A stretch of 64,000 nt of DNA from Glandiceps talaboti (GCF_964340395.1 NC_135553.1:24660449-24724448), one strand, 5' to 3'. Shown: positions 12,404-23,309, counted from the stretch's first letter. Notes: generated from the letters alone by a model not told the origin. Made by a program: numbers and translations.

Positions 12404-15400
12404 CGATTGATCGATTGTACACTATGATGTTAAGTCATGATTCTTTCACAGAACACATGACTATTTCAGTCCTTGAATTTCATGTGATTTTCAGTGTATA
12501 TACTGATTAATTGATTCATAGTGTGATAGTCATTGTCTTGTAACATGAGTTTGAAGTAACTGATAGAAAATATCATTTTGTATTTATAAATCAAATTTAT
12601 AAGCAAACACAATTATTGACACCATTGAGGGTATTTCACCTGGTTTCATTGATAGACAAATTTTGTAAAAATGTAAATGACTTTGTGAACATTATTTGCT
12701 TATAGGTCTTGCATATGCATATGCTCATTTGCATATAGGTCTGCAATAATTTTTTCAGTATAGGTATGTGCACTAATACAAGTAATCACTGGTTACCATA
12801 CTGAGCTGCATTAGTGCCCTGGACACTTTCATTGTAACTTTTTTTTCAAAATGGGGAGGACTAGGCTCTCGTCCAGACACCCCTCCTTAGCAATGGTTGA
12901 AACTTGGGTCTGTAGTTTATAAACACTAAGTACATTTCCCTTCAAGGTAAATACATAATGCAGAGTGTGCCTGGATGTTGACTAGAATCTATATTAAAAG
13001 CAAAGCTTACTAAAACAAAAGTACAAGACCTTAGGTTGAGTGATGGCGCTAATGCGGCTCAGTACGGTAGTAAGAGTAAATTATCCTGCAGAAGTACAAC
13101 ACTATAATGATGTGCCAATCATTTCTGTGGCATTAAATCTTATTGATGTTTTTTAAATATTTCAGTCCAGTTAAGGATACCGTGGTAACAAACGACAGAT
13201 GGGGTCAAGGAGACACATGTAAACATGGTGGTTATTATACGTGTAATGATCGCTATAATCCAGGTATGTAGAAACATCATCTGTTTCACCTCATCAGCCA
13301 CATACCATCACCATGGTTACCATTTATGTAATGACAGCTGTAATCCAGGTATGTACAAATCATCCGTCTGTTTCATTTCATCAGCCATACATCATCACCA
13401 TGGTTACCATATATGAAGCTGATAGTTTTAATCCAGGTAATTAGGAAATATCGCTTTCACTTCATCAGCCATACACGATCACCATGGTTACCATACATAC
13501 TGTAGTTGGTTTAATCCATATGTAGTAGATGTCATCTCTCTCTTTCACTTCATCAACCATACATGATTACCATGGTTACCATATGTTTTGGGAAAGTTGT
13601 AAATAACTGAAACTTACGTCATTCAGACTATCTACATGTCAAAACTGAACTTATTTGGCTTTATTTGTTACAATAATTTTGATAATATAACATAGTATAT
13701 GCATCAGATATAAAAGTTTTCAACTTTTGCTTTACTCTGTTCTTTTGAGTCAAGGAAACTTGAAAGTTTTTTCAGTTACAATCAATATAAATGAATCTAG
13801 TTTCACTGTGCCAATCTTTGAAATAATGGTCCAAATTATTCCCATTTTTAGAATCGAGAAAATAAAACATTTGTTGATTTTCTGGAAAACAAGAAAGTGA
13901 CCACCCAAAGTTCTTTCATCATTTCAAAGGGACCAGGAGCAAGCTTTCAGGGCATATTTTTTTAAATAAATTTTGATAGCATTGGTTCCAATTGGCTGCC
14001 ACGGTGCATTCTGCCTTGTAACTGAAGTATAGTAATTTGATATTCTATGAGACGATGCTCAAAGGAGTGTTCAGATAACAAAAAAAAAATACCTGATACA
14101 TTTATTTATAATACATTTTGACATTAGTATTTCTTCTTTGAAGTCAAACTATTTATTTGATAATAATGGCATTTCAATGTGAAAGCTAGAACACAGCAAA
14201 AGGAACACAATCGGTATAGTCCGAGTGTTATTTGCATACATAACACAAACATTTATGTGATGGCCTACAGAGGGCGCCATAACTATGTTTGGATTGAGTT
14301 GTCTTCTAAGGAATAAATTACGGCTGATCTAGTGACTTACTCTAATGGAAATTTGCCACGCATAACAAAATATTTCATTTCTAAATTTTCATTTTCATTA
14401 TGCAAATGTACTAGTAACGTAGTGAGTCTTATTTTGAGTTTGTCATGACCATAATTATGAAAATGATTTTAAAATGTAATTAAAATTACATGTATAGCTG
14501 TTTTCTTGTCACATTTATTAGACAGTGTACATTTTGTTCTACAGGTGTACTCCAACCACACAAATGGGAAAATTGTATGACTATTGATAAAAAATCCTGG
14601 GGTTACCGTAGAAACGCACCATTAGCAGACTACCTGGATATGGACAATTTGACCCAGCTGTTGGCTGAAACAGTCAGGTATGGTACTAGAGATTGACATA
14701 TATCAATACATTTCTCTTCATAGTACTACGGCTTAGTCATTCTTTCTTTAAAAATGCAATGTAATTAAAAATATAATTGCCATCATTATCAAAGAGTCCA
14801 ATAAGGCCAAATAAAACAAATTGTGTTTCTGATAACCTGACCAGCCCTACTTTAAGCTGCCGACCCTAAACATTTTTTACATGTAAAAAGGTAAAATTAT
14901 GACAATTTACTTCTATTTCCGTGTAGATTTTCTTGCCAAGTTATCTTTGGTTATTATTTTTTCAAAATCCCATTCCAGAGAGAAATGGATGTCATTTCAG
15001 TCTATAACAGCACAGTCTGCATATTGTGTTTGTCTACTTCTGAATCACATAATTGTCTTTGTTTACTTCTTTTACAACCCATCAACTGTTACAGACATAT
15101 TGTGATCAACAAGTATCTTGTCTTTGGGTCAAAGAAATTTAAAAAAAATAAACTGTGAAATAAAAAATAAAATCCTGACCTACTTAACTTACCCTATTTT
15201 CTGAAGTCATGTAATCAGAAACAAAGATTTTAAATTTTTTTCCCTGAGCTGTATATTAAAGTGTGACAGATCTTGATCTTACAGCTGATCTACAATGTCA
15301 AGGTCAGATTGCTCTGTCATATAACCTTGATCTACAATGTCAAGGTCAGATTGTTCTATCATATAACCTTGATCTGCAATAGGAAACATGTTTGGTGTGT

Positions 15401-16384
15401 AAAGATTTTTTTTTATTTATAAGTCTATTAACGTGAATAGATATATCTCAGATTGTCTCAATTTCATTTTGTATTAGACTGTTGCCAAGGGTAATAAGTC
15501 ACTGCAAGCTTGACTGAACAGATGATTACAGCAACTATCCCATGAGAGACAGCTAGCTAGATCAACAGGCTTCCATTGCAGTGTCTGTAATCAGTCTAAT
15601 TACTACCTTCATCATCAAATATTCCACTGTTCCTACATTTGTATTCTCTAGAGAATAAGTCATTTCTCCAACTGCCCTCTAGAGAAAGAACTAGGAGTCA
15701 AACTGTCTGCAATGTCAAGATGTTTTAAACTGATATTCATCATGGGGTGGGGGTGGGTGGATGGGTGGATGGGTGGGGGTGTATGGAGTTGGGTGTATGG
15801 GGCGGGGGAGGTATACAGTACAATTATCAAAAGAATACAAATTGTGAATTTTGAATTAAATATTAATAATCCTCTTACATTTATGACTGAAAAACTCAAT
15901 TGATGAAATATTGAAAAATAGTCTTTTTATATTTGAATGTGTTCATTTACATATCATACAACAAACCTTTTGAAAAAATTATTTATCATAACAATACTTA
16001 GAAAATGGTACTTTTGAACAGATTTCATTAAAAAATTAATTAATACAAATATCAGATTATGATATTGCAATCTTTTATTTTGTATTTTTATAGTTTTATG
16101 AAATAACTAAAACACATGACATAATCAGTGCACTAGGGAACAACTGTATTATACCATGTTACCCCTGCTTTGAGGGGGCTACAAATGTCGCCAATGTACA
16201 CAATGTAATCACAGCTTACAGATTATTGTGTTGACATATAGATTTAAACATCCTAAATCAACTCCTGGCTCTAACTTCAGTTTGAGTATTGTTGATATAA
16301 GAGATTTGTTTGGCCATGACTGATTTGCATATTATCATAAAGTATGTATGAGTTGGTTTAATTCTAAGAAAATGTAGGTTCAGG

Positions 16385-16417
<33 letters not shown>

Positions 16418-18433
16418 GCCTGTCTGTCTGTCTGTCTGTCTGTGTATGTATGTGTGTGGAAGACTTAAATTCAAAAACTGCCAACCCAATTGCCTTGGTA
16501 TTTGGTGGGGACATTACTTGTGGGGTCTAGTTGGGAAATTGTTCAAATGAAAATGATCGCATCACAGGTGTGTGATTTGGGTCAAAAAATGTGATTTTTG
16601 GTTAAAAAAACTTGTATTTATACATACAAATTTAACAGGGATGCATCTGTGGGTGTATAGATGAAGATACATTAAGTATATAATGATCTCATCAGTAATA
16701 TGCAAATTAGGTGTAAAAATGTGCATTTTGGTCAAAAATTTATATCTCAAAAAGCACTTGGTCAGTGAGACTGAAACTTGGTGAGATGTTTCTAGAAGTG
16801 TTTCTGCAGATTTTCTTCTAAATATTTTGACACAATTGCCCTAGCAACCATGACCACGCCCTTAGCAACAGCCAATGGCAGTATATTTTGGTCAAATAAC
16901 AACATCATCTGGTAGGCAAGTGAGTAAACATTCAAAAAAATGTATGCAAATATCCCTAGCAACCATGACCACGCTCATAGCATCAGCCAAACGGTCGTGT
17001 ATTTCACAAAGATAACAACATGGATTAATAGACAATTGAATAAACATTCAAAAAATGTATGTAAATTTGCCTAGCAACAATACAACGCCCATAGCAACAG
17101 CCAAATAATCATGTGTATTGCAAAGATAACAGGAATAGAAAGAAATGAATAAACATCCAAAAAATGTATGCAAATGTGGCTAGCAACAAGACCACGCCCA
17201 TAGCAACAGCCAAATGATCACATATATTGGGAAGATAGCAGGGATTAATAGACAATTGAATAAACATTCCATAAATGTATGTAAATTTGCCTGGCAACAA
17301 GACCACGCCCATAGCAACAGCCAAATGATAGTGTGTATCGCAAAGATAGCAACATGGTTGAATAGGCAACGGGATAGTCATTCAGCAAATGAATACCTAT
17401 TGTTAGCATGGACTAGCATATGGATAAACATTTTAAAAAACTGTACAGTTGTGCTACAACGCATTGGCGGTATTTTTTAGTGGAGTGGTTTTCTAATGAG
17501 GCAAATTATGACGTAAGAAAAATATTCCATGCCTATCCACATCATACATGTAAACAGTCTTAGCACATGGTACGGTGTGTATGTTTTATCTCGCATTATT
17601 TTATGGATATCACAAGTAATTATTTTTATTCCATTCCAGTTGTGGTGGAAACCTGTTAATGAACATTGGCCCAACTCATGATGGTCGCATTGTACCAATA
17701 TTTGAGGAACGTCTACGCCAAATGGGAAGTTGGTTGAAAGTGAACGGTGACGCTATTTACTCTACTAAACCTTGGATGCATCAAAATGACACAGTAACGC
17801 CAAATGTTTGGTAAATTTTATTTATTACTTGCAGAGATGTAGATTACTTGTGGTTACTCCACAATTTCTTACTGGCTACTTTTTCATGAATTTGTGCTCA
17901 AAAAGTCTTTGTTTCAACCACTGCATATATCAATTATTGGGTAGGTTCACTTGTAGATTTTACTGACTACTTTTTCCGATTTTACCTGCAGCTTTTGAAA
18001 ATTAGCTACATCCCTGACTTATGTCTATTTCTTTGTTCATGTCCATTTCAAGGTACAATACATATTATGTATATTTCACTAATCTAAGAGTGAAAATGAT
18101 TATTTCACTGTTGTGTAACTTGACAATATTGTGACAAATCTTGAATAAAATGATGTCTAATTCATGCTTTTTTTTCATTGCCACAGGTATACCAGTAAAG
18201 GTGACACAGTATATGCTATCATATTAGACTGGCCACACTCTAACCAACTTCATCTTGGAGTTACTAAAACAACAGCACAAACAACGGTTGAAATGTTAGG
18301 CTATTCTACTGCATTATTATGGAAACCGGATCAGCCAGTCGGAATGACTGTTACAATGCCAATGTTGGCTATCAATCAGTTGCCATGCCAATGGGCATGG
18401 GTGTTAAAACTGACCAATCTAAGCAAAGAATAG
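5888..18433 (+). CDS. FUCA: Alpha-L-fucosidase (GH29), eight coding exons
   Basis: Hydrolyses terminal alpha-L-fucose from glycoproteins and glycolipids, in lysosomes or after secretion. Coding exons: 5888-6228, 9135-9241, 11109-11239, 12200-12333, 13166-13263, 14545-14677, 17640-17810 and 18187-18433. Together they give 1362 nt, a 453-aa protein, normal for the family. All introns are GT..AG and the phases agree. Residues 1-20 look like a signal peptide. GH29 landmarks in order are KFGIFMHWG in exon 1, SKHHEG (His122, His123) in exon 2, [10 protein letters not shown] in exon 3 and VLWSDGDWE in exon 4. By family comparison Asp215 in the last motif is the catalytic nucleophile. NDRWG, WGYRR, NIGP.DG and a C-terminal beta-sandwich follow. 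The ATG has G at +4 and is the only in-frame start before the signal peptide. FUCA1 versus FUCA2 orthology cannot be decided here. The gene converges on PRKAR1. Confidence 0.95.
6508..6564. repeat. TTTG/TTCG tetranucleotide tract
   Basis: A run of TTTG units changes directly into a run of TTCG units. The two halves differ by one base per unit. It gives rise to repetitive open frames on both strands that are not genes. Confidence 0.85.
7398..7443. repeat. GTT trinucleotide tract
   Basis: About 15 perfect GTT units in fucosidase intron 1. Confidence 0.9.
7534..7603. repeat. CAATA pentanucleotide tract
   Basis: About 13 CAATA units with little divergence, in fucosidase intron 1. It explains a repetitive minus-strand open frame here. 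Confidence 0.9.
7939..8181. mobile_element. Near-perfect fold-back element with 8-bp flanking direct repeats
   Basis: The arms 7941-8056 and 8065-8180 are reverse complements over about 116 bp, with one visible substitution and one single-base indel, around an 8-nt loop. The 8-mer GGTTTTTC lies directly outside both ends (7931-7938 and 8182-8189), as expected of a target-site duplication. An 8-bp duplication is typical of hAT and P-type transposons. The element has no coding capacity, so it would be a non-autonomous (MITE-like) copy. The high arm identity suggests a young insertion or ongoing gene conversion. In the pre-mRNA it would fold into a long double-stranded hairpin. Confidence 0.85.
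8746..9054 (+). mobile_element. tRNA-derived SINE with duplicated head
   Basis: A segment at 8802-8854 resembles a tRNA gene: TGGCCGAGCAGTTAGC is an A-box-like start and GGTCCGAACC a B-box-like element. About 55 bp upstream the same head occurs in a more diverged form (GCGAGCGGTTAGCTTGTAC at about 8749). The body contains the motif GGGTACTCCGGTTTCCTCCT, and the 3' end is an ATT repeat tail at about 9024-9053. This order (Pol III promoter, body, simple-repeat tail) is SINE architecture. It is not a functional tRNA gene. Confidence 0.7.
9135..9241 (+). CDS. FUCA: Fucosidase exon 2
   Basis: Completes codon 114 and runs to the first base of codon 150. It contains [12 protein letters not shown] with the paired active-site histidines, and [15 protein letters not shown]. 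The acceptor is TTACAG|A and the donor is G|GTGAGA. Confidence 0.93.
10040..10345. repeat. Minisatellite, about 26-bp unit
   Basis: About eleven tandem copies of a unit resembling GTATTTTTTAACCTCATTTC followed by ACC and a variable G-rich or CCC spacer. Unit length varies with the number of G residues. Short open frames with repeated hydrophobic residues arise from it. Confidence 0.9.
10475..10997. repeat. Long CCA-rich trinucleotide repeat
   Basis: More than 500 bp composed almost wholly of CCA, CTA, TCA and CCT triplets with interruptions. It is transcribed as the CCA-rich strand inside the fucosidase pre-mRNA. The Gly- and Val-rich open frames on the minus strand (10406-11000) are repeat artefacts, not genes. 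Confidence 0.95.
11109..11239 (+). CDS. FUCA: Fucosidase exon 3
   Basis: Codes residues 150-193, including [17 protein letters not shown], a conserved strand of the GH29 barrel. The acceptor is TTTACAG|GT and the donor is AAT|GTATGT (phase 0). Confidence 0.93.
11240..12199 (+). other. Fucosidase intron 3
   Basis: Phase 0 intron of 960 bp. AT-rich sequence without recognisable genes or strong repeats. Confidence 0.85.
12200..12333 (+). CDS. FUCA: Fucosidase exon 4, with the catalytic nucleophile
   Basis: Codes residues 194-237 and two bases of codon 238. It holds [18 protein letters not shown]. Asp215 corresponds to the GH29 nucleophile, and Asn226 is in an N-glycosylation sequon (NST). The donor is AG|GTCAGG. 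Confidence 0.93.
12334..13165 (+). other. Fucosidase intron 4
   Basis: Phase 2 intron of 832 bp. A TTGA/TCGA tetranucleotide tract lies at about 12364-12415, shortly after the donor. No gene is seen in the rest. Confidence 0.85.
12364..12415. repeat. TTGA tetranucleotide tract
   Basis: About 13 TTGA units; the last few carry TCGA variants. It lies 30 bp inside the intron. Confidence 0.9.
13166..13263 (+). CDS. FUCA: Fucosidase exon 5
   Basis: Completes codon 238 and runs to the first base of codon 271. It codes [20 protein letters not shown], which matches the family's NDRWG..HGGYY block. The donor is CCAG|GTATGT. The last 40 or so bases and the donor are also the first unit of an intronic tandem repeat. 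Confidence 0.93.
13224..13600. repeat. Tandem repeat that includes the exon 5 splice donor
   Basis: Units of about 83-88 bp begin with CATGGTTACCAT and contain TAATCCAG|GT. The real exon 5 end is copy 1 (exon end at 13263). Equivalent positions in later copies are 13348, 13436 and about 13518. Copy 2 keeps an intact CCAG|GTATGT, copy 3 reads CCAG|GTAATT, and copy 4 has lost the donor (CCATATGT). A partial fifth copy follows. The coding copy is conserved with other fucosidases, so the intronic copies probably arose from the exon end. Confidence 0.88.
13264..14544 (+). other. Fucosidase intron 5
   Basis: Phase 1 intron of 1.28 kb. Its first 340 bp are the donor-containing tandem repeat. The remaining AT-rich sequence shows no gene. 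Confidence 0.85.
14545..14677 (+). CDS. FUCA: Fucosidase exon 6
   Basis: Completes codon 271 and runs to two bases of codon 315. It codes [20 protein letters not shown], matching the family's HKWE..TSID..SWGYR block. The acceptor is CTACAG|GT and the donor is AG|GTATGG. Confidence 0.93.
15284..15385. repeat. Short tandem duplication, about 43-bp unit
   Basis: Two full copies and a partial copy of a unit starting TGATCTACAATGTCAAGGTC and ending in CATATAACCT. Confidence 0.85.
16385..16800 (+). repeat. Microsatellite-bearing dispersed element, copy B
   Basis: A TGTC tract at 16386-16443 is followed by AATTCAAAAACTGCCAACCC and then AT-rich sequence with a 'gcaaattaggtg' block. The order of tetranucleotide head followed by a '...caaaa.ctg....aa.t' block is shared with the copies near 6957 and 21917. 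Similarity is weak beyond the head. Confidence 0.45.
16830..17400. repeat. Tandem repeat, about 109-115-bp unit, five copies
   Basis: The block CTAGCAACAAGACCACGCCC recurs near 16841, 16956, 17071, 17180 and 17291 (spacings 115, 115, 109, 111), followed each time by ATAGCAACAGCCAAATGAT and an ATAAACATTCAAAAAATGTA segment. Copies differ by several percent, so the array is older than the 68-bp array in PRKAR1. Confidence 0.9.
17640..17810 (+). CDS. FUCA: Fucosidase exon 7
   Basis: Completes codon 315 and runs to two bases of codon 372. It codes [20 protein letters not shown], the conserved GG..LLNIGP.DG.I block near the end of the catalytic barrel, then the linker to the C-terminal domain. The acceptor is TTCCAG|T and the donor is TG|GTAAAT. 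Confidence 0.93.
17811..18186 (+). other. Fucosidase intron 7
   Basis: Phase 2 intron of 376 bp. AT-rich, nothing recognisable. Confidence 0.85.
18187..18433 (+). CDS. FUCA: Fucosidase exon 8 (terminal coding exon)
   Basis: Codes residues 372-453 and the TAG stop. It begins with [17 protein letters not shown], the start of the C-terminal beta domain typical of animal fucosidases, and ends [12 protein letters not shown]. Confidence 0.93.
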
Positions 18434-18923
18434 TAGTGCTGACACACACACATATTGTTCTATTTTGGGTCACAAGTATATAAACAAATTACGCCTGAAC
18501 ACACACAAAAGATGATGCTCTGCTATGCTTGGTTTGCTCAGAAAACAACTAAAATACAGAAATTTTATTAGTGACTTGGTTGCAAAAATTTACCATCTTT
18601 TATTTTCATCTGGATGTTTATTTTGTATATTTTTAGTTTTTGTCTCCTGAAATGTTACCATATCTGTCAAAGTGACAATATGGAAATTTAGTTTAATTTT
18701 TAATTTACATAACAAATTTATCATGACTTCCTACTTGGAAAATCAATGTGAAACAACATAGACCAAGTCTGTGTTTGTACATACAACAAAAAAACCTTTT
18801 TGACACATTTTTTTAAAGCTTTTTTGTGATTACAAACACAGACTTGGTCTATGTTGTTTCACATTGATTTTTCAAGTAGGAAGTCATGATAAATTGTTTT
18901 ATAAATTAAAAATCCAAAATAAA
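18434..18923 (+). other. Probable fucosidase 3' UTR with a poly(A) signal
   Basis: An AATAAA hexamer lies at 18918-18923, about 490 bp after the stop codon and directly after a large inverted repeat. If it is used, the mature 3' UTR would contain the hairpin. Transcript evidence is needed to fix the end. Confidence 0.4.
18696..18914. repeat. Long inverted repeat downstream of fucosidase
   Basis: The arms (about 18696-18779 and 18831-18914) are reverse complements with few mismatches around a spacer of about 50 bp. Both carry the string CAATGTGAAACAACATAGAC (or its complement). A fold-back MITE is the likely origin. No clear target duplication was seen. Confidence 0.85.
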
Positions 18924-19421
18924 TACCCAATCCTCATCCATATGGCCACTTTAATATATGTAAGTGAACCACTGTTTACATCATGATCAGGTTTGTATCA
19001 ATGCATGCTTAGGTATAAGGATGAATTCTCACTTTAAAACAAAACAGTGCACAGTGAAAGCATCAGGTAAAATGAAAAATATGTGTTATTATATCTGTAA
19101 TGTAGGGTTGAAGGAATTCATGATACCTCCATAAAATGGATAAATATTTCAATATCATGAAAACTGGGTAGTTTTATTTTATCAAGTCTAATATATTTGT
19201 TTAGTAGGGGATTTGTCTTTTCTTTCCTTAGTTATGTTCTGTTGCCATGGTTATTAAACTTAGAATTTGTGTTTTGGGTATTGATAGACATACAAGTACC
19301 ATAGTCTTGTAGGCTTTGGATCTGTACTCAGAAGATTGCAAAACACAAACTGAGGCTGATGGTACCACTGGTCACGCCCTCAATAACACCTTTAGCACTA
19401 TGTGACCTAAGGGTACTTTTA

Positions 19422-20097
19422 AGGGACGATCGCACAATGTCACACAAGTTCAATAAATTAACTTCATTTGTTTTGGATAAAACCCCATCCCCTTTAATGA
19501 ATGTTCACAAGTTCAACATCGACATATTTATATATAATGTAAATCATGATGAAAACTGTAGCAGTCACACCACTGTGATAGATGCAATGTAAAAACATGA
19601 CGGTAAACACATTCTGGACACCCAGCACTGTAGATCACATTAGAGGTAAATTTTAATCAACTTATCAACATTTAAATACAGAACCTGTTATCATTAAAGG
19701 TGTGAAATTTTTGAAATTTTCAAATACTTGGAAACACTGGTTGAAAAAATTGATATTTAAAGTTGAGTTTATTACTGTGCTAATATTTTGGAGTGAGTAA
19801 TAACCTGGCCTTTAACTTTCATTTCGTCATATGTACTACTTGTTTGTTATTATCATGTACTTTGGTTTTCTCATTCAGTTAGTTACAAATCTTAATTAGT
19901 TTGTTATGTAAATTTATGCTAATTTGTATCGTTATCCTATCAAGAAATCATACGGAGGATCCTGCTTTGTGTAATTTTCGAAATTTGGTTAGAAGTGCGA
20001 AAATGATGTTCAGCAATTGTATTGACATCAAACCCATTCCCTCCTAAATGAATAAAGTTCACTTGTTGAGCTTGTGTGGCATTGTGCGATTGTTCCT
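19422..20097. mobile_element. Non-autonomous TIR element, copy 1 of 3
   Basis: The left end AGGGACGATCGCACAATGTC and the right end (reverse complement AGGAACAATCGCACAATGCC) form terminal inverted repeats of about 43 bp with a few mismatches. The 676-bp element has no coding capacity. Shared internal blocks (for example CATGATGAAAACTG, CACACCACT.TGAT and ATCAACTTATCAACAT) tie it to the copy at 32341-32746. The superfamily cannot be assigned from the ends alone. Confidence 0.75.
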
Positions 20098-21889
20098 AAA
20101 GTTAGCAGAATTGGCCAAGGGTCTAGCAGCTAAACCACAAGTACCCTTGTTATCTACTAATTCTAGGTTTTGATGAAAATACTTGGCTTACATCATAATC
20201 AGAATGTAACATACTTTGATAAGTACTTTGATGAATATTTACATGCACACAATATTTACTTAGAACATCCAATACAATGGTATCTAGATTTGTGTTTGTC
20301 TGAATTCATCATTTTGAATGTTTATAATCCACTTAAGAAACACTGTGGGGAAGAAGTACTGTGGGGTGAAGTACTGTCAGATGAAGTACTGTGGAGTGAA
20401 ATACTGTGGAGGACGAAATACTGCTGATAGACCTTAAATTTGTGGAGTTTTTTTCAAATAATAGCAATCATGTTGTATTTACATCATACTTTCATAATGA
20501 TAAATATATCTTAGTATAGATTAAGTATATATACCAATGATTTACTGAGAATTACACAGAACATTAAAAAAATATATACTTTTACACTTTGGTGGAAATA
20601 CTTAAAAGTGTGATTAGTCATTCAAGTATAAAATGTTAATGTCAATGCATGTTGCAGACTGTAAGATGTCGCTCCATCCTCATCAGCCTGAAAGGGGTTG
20701 GCCAATGGTGAGGGCGCTTGTCATAGCATATATTACCTTACAGACTATGCATGCCTTTGATAGCATTAAAATGATCATCAGGTGTTGTTTGTATCGATAA
20801 CAATTTGTGGCATAATGGGGTGGGGGTGGGGGTGGGGGTGGGGGTATGCTTCAGAAAGTACCTTACTCCAGGAACTTTTTAAAGTATGCGGCGGCAAAGT
20901 TTCCCATAATTGTGTGTAAACTTAATAGTTTACACTCCTTTATAGAATACTGATGGTAAAAAAAAAATTTCAAAGCAGGGTCTTTAAAAGATAATAGGTT
21001 ATTGCCCAATATTTCTTGAAAAACAGAGAGTTTTAAAAAAAAAATTGGTACATTATATTCATATCAGAACAAAATTCAGTCATACAAATTTTTATTTAGT
21101 TTCATTTGGTTTATAATGTAGGACTGTGGTGTATTTTGGATTGTGTAATTTTCATCACTAATAACAAAATTTGTCTGGTAAGTTTTATATTGGTGATGAA
21201 GTGTCAGACAATACACATGGTGTTGTTAAATGTAGGGTAACTTTTACCACATGCATGTGTACTGATGTGCAGGTGTAAAACTATTTTCAAAATGTCAGAT
21301 CCCATACTAAGGAACGAAGAAGACTCGAACTTTGCAACACACTGTATCTCTCTATAACTGATTACTGAGCAATAAAGAACGCTTTATAAAACCAATTTAA
21401 ATACATTTCAGTATTTATGTTGTTCTTTTGTATAAACCTGTGCGACAACAACGGTTAATTTTAAACTGATGAAATTTCTTCAGGAGGACCAACATCAAGG
21501 AATATTTACTGTTAAAACTTCATTCACAACCTGCAGCCTCCAATAATGTATGTAATAAACTAGACCACACAGCTTGGAATTCATGCATAATAAGTTATCT
21601 CTCCCTAGGAATTTTCTTCATTCAGCCAAAAAAAAATATAAGTGACCTAGTAAAGGGGCTTGATACTTTGAGTCAAAGACAAGAAGTGACAAAATCCTTA
21701 AGTCACTAATTTAAATTTTGGGGAATGATATGATGATACTTGCACAAGCCTAATTTATGTAAAATCAGGAAAAGTGATGGTGACTGAATATTTTGACTCA
21801 TTTTAACCGACCACAGACACGGAAGAAGAATTTTTTTCCTTGTCTGTGACCTGACACCCACCCACTGTTGTTTTGCCTTCCGTAAGGAA

Positions 21890-22245
21890 GTTTATATATT
21901 GGGGATCTGTGTCACAGTGTGTGTGTGTGTGTGTGTGTGTGTGTCTGTCTGTCTGTCTGTCTATCAAAACGGCTGGCTCAATTCAAACGAAATTTGGTGC
22001 ACATATTCTTTAGGGTAATGGCTAAAACTGATTAGGTTTTGTTAAACAACCATGAATATCAATGAGCTATTTGCATAATTAATGATTTTCAGTAATTAGG
22101 CTATTATCTTCAAAATGCATACTTCAAATTCAAACATAACCAAACACATATGTTCTGTTGCATTCCAACAAATCATTGTATGTAGGAACAAAAATCTAAA
22201 GTCTTTTGTCCTAATACGAAAGGCATTCAGTTTAAATCTGGTTAA
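21890..22245 (+). repeat. Microsatellite-bearing dispersed element, copy C
   Basis: A TG tract passes into TCTG units (about 21917-21963), followed by ATCAAAACGGCTGGCTCAAT, an ATGAGCTATTTGCATAATTAATGA type block (about 22060-22085) and an end block ACGAAAGGCATTCAGTTTAA (about 22217-22236). The last two blocks also occur in the same order near 7117 and 7901 in fucosidase intron 1. Confidence 0.55.
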
Positions 22246-23309
22246 TGTCTTGTGATGGGGTATTTATCGGTATTTTTATCATACCAGGGTATTGAATATG
22301 GAATTTCAAAGATTTCTGGCTAACTTGAACTTGACAACCCATTCACACAGTAACCTTGGCAACCATTCATCCAGTAATCTTGTCAAACTGATCAACACAT
22401 CAGATGATGACATGATAAAAGCCAACATTGTCTGCAAACAGTCTTGTTCCAACAGACACTATAACAGCAGACATGAGTGTAAAAGTAACATGTAAAACAG
22501 TCTTTATCAAATAAAACATGATGGGAATGTTTGTTTCAATGCTCCACAAATATAATTCAATGTTTGTTTGTTTGTTGTTGTTGTTGTTGTTGTTTTTTTT
22601 TTGTTTTTTGTTTTTTGGGGGGGGGGGTAGTTGTGCTTTATAACAAGTATCTAATAGTGATGCAAACCAGTGCTTTACATTGGAGGAAGTGCATGCATTT
22701 CTAACACATTTTGAATATTGTAGGTTGGACAAGTTTAAGTCAAGTCAATCAACATCATTATTAGCATAGTGGGAAGACACTTTTACAAACACTGTATAGT
22801 GATAAAATATTTCAGTTCTTTTAACACATGTATCGTTTACTATCTATCACACACACACACACACATACATATATAAATAACACTATCAAGTAAGATACAA
22901 AGGAGCCATTATATAGTGTTTCACGCTGTTGCAATCATCAGACAGCCAACGGTATAGTTCTATGAAGTTTCAATTTAAAAGTTAAAAAAATCCATTTCAC
23001 GTGATATCGGTGCCACAGTGGAAGTTGGTCAATACATATCTAGTTTGATGTGGACACTTTGATATTAATTCTTCATGTTTATTTAATAAATTAGATTTGT
23101 CAGCATATATGATACATGGCTTTTCTGCCAGGCAAAGGTCACACTGCTTCGATACATTTGAATAGGAAATTGCATGTGTGATGTATATATATATCTATTC
23201 TTTACTTTAATAGCATTTTAGCTATTCTAGCTGTGAAAGTAATTAGGGTGTAGAAATACCATTGTATGCATTAAAATGCTGAAATATGAGTATGGTGCAT
23301 TGTACCTTG

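Larger units (their letters stand above)
14678..17639 (+). other. Fucosidase intron 6
   Basis: Phase 2 intron of about 3 kb. It holds a short tandem duplication at about 15284-15385, a G-rich GGGTGGAT-type tract at 15742-15800, a TGTC tetranucleotide with an element-like flank (16385-16800) and a five-copy 110-bp tandem repeat (about 16830-17400). No gene is seen. Confidence 0.85.
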
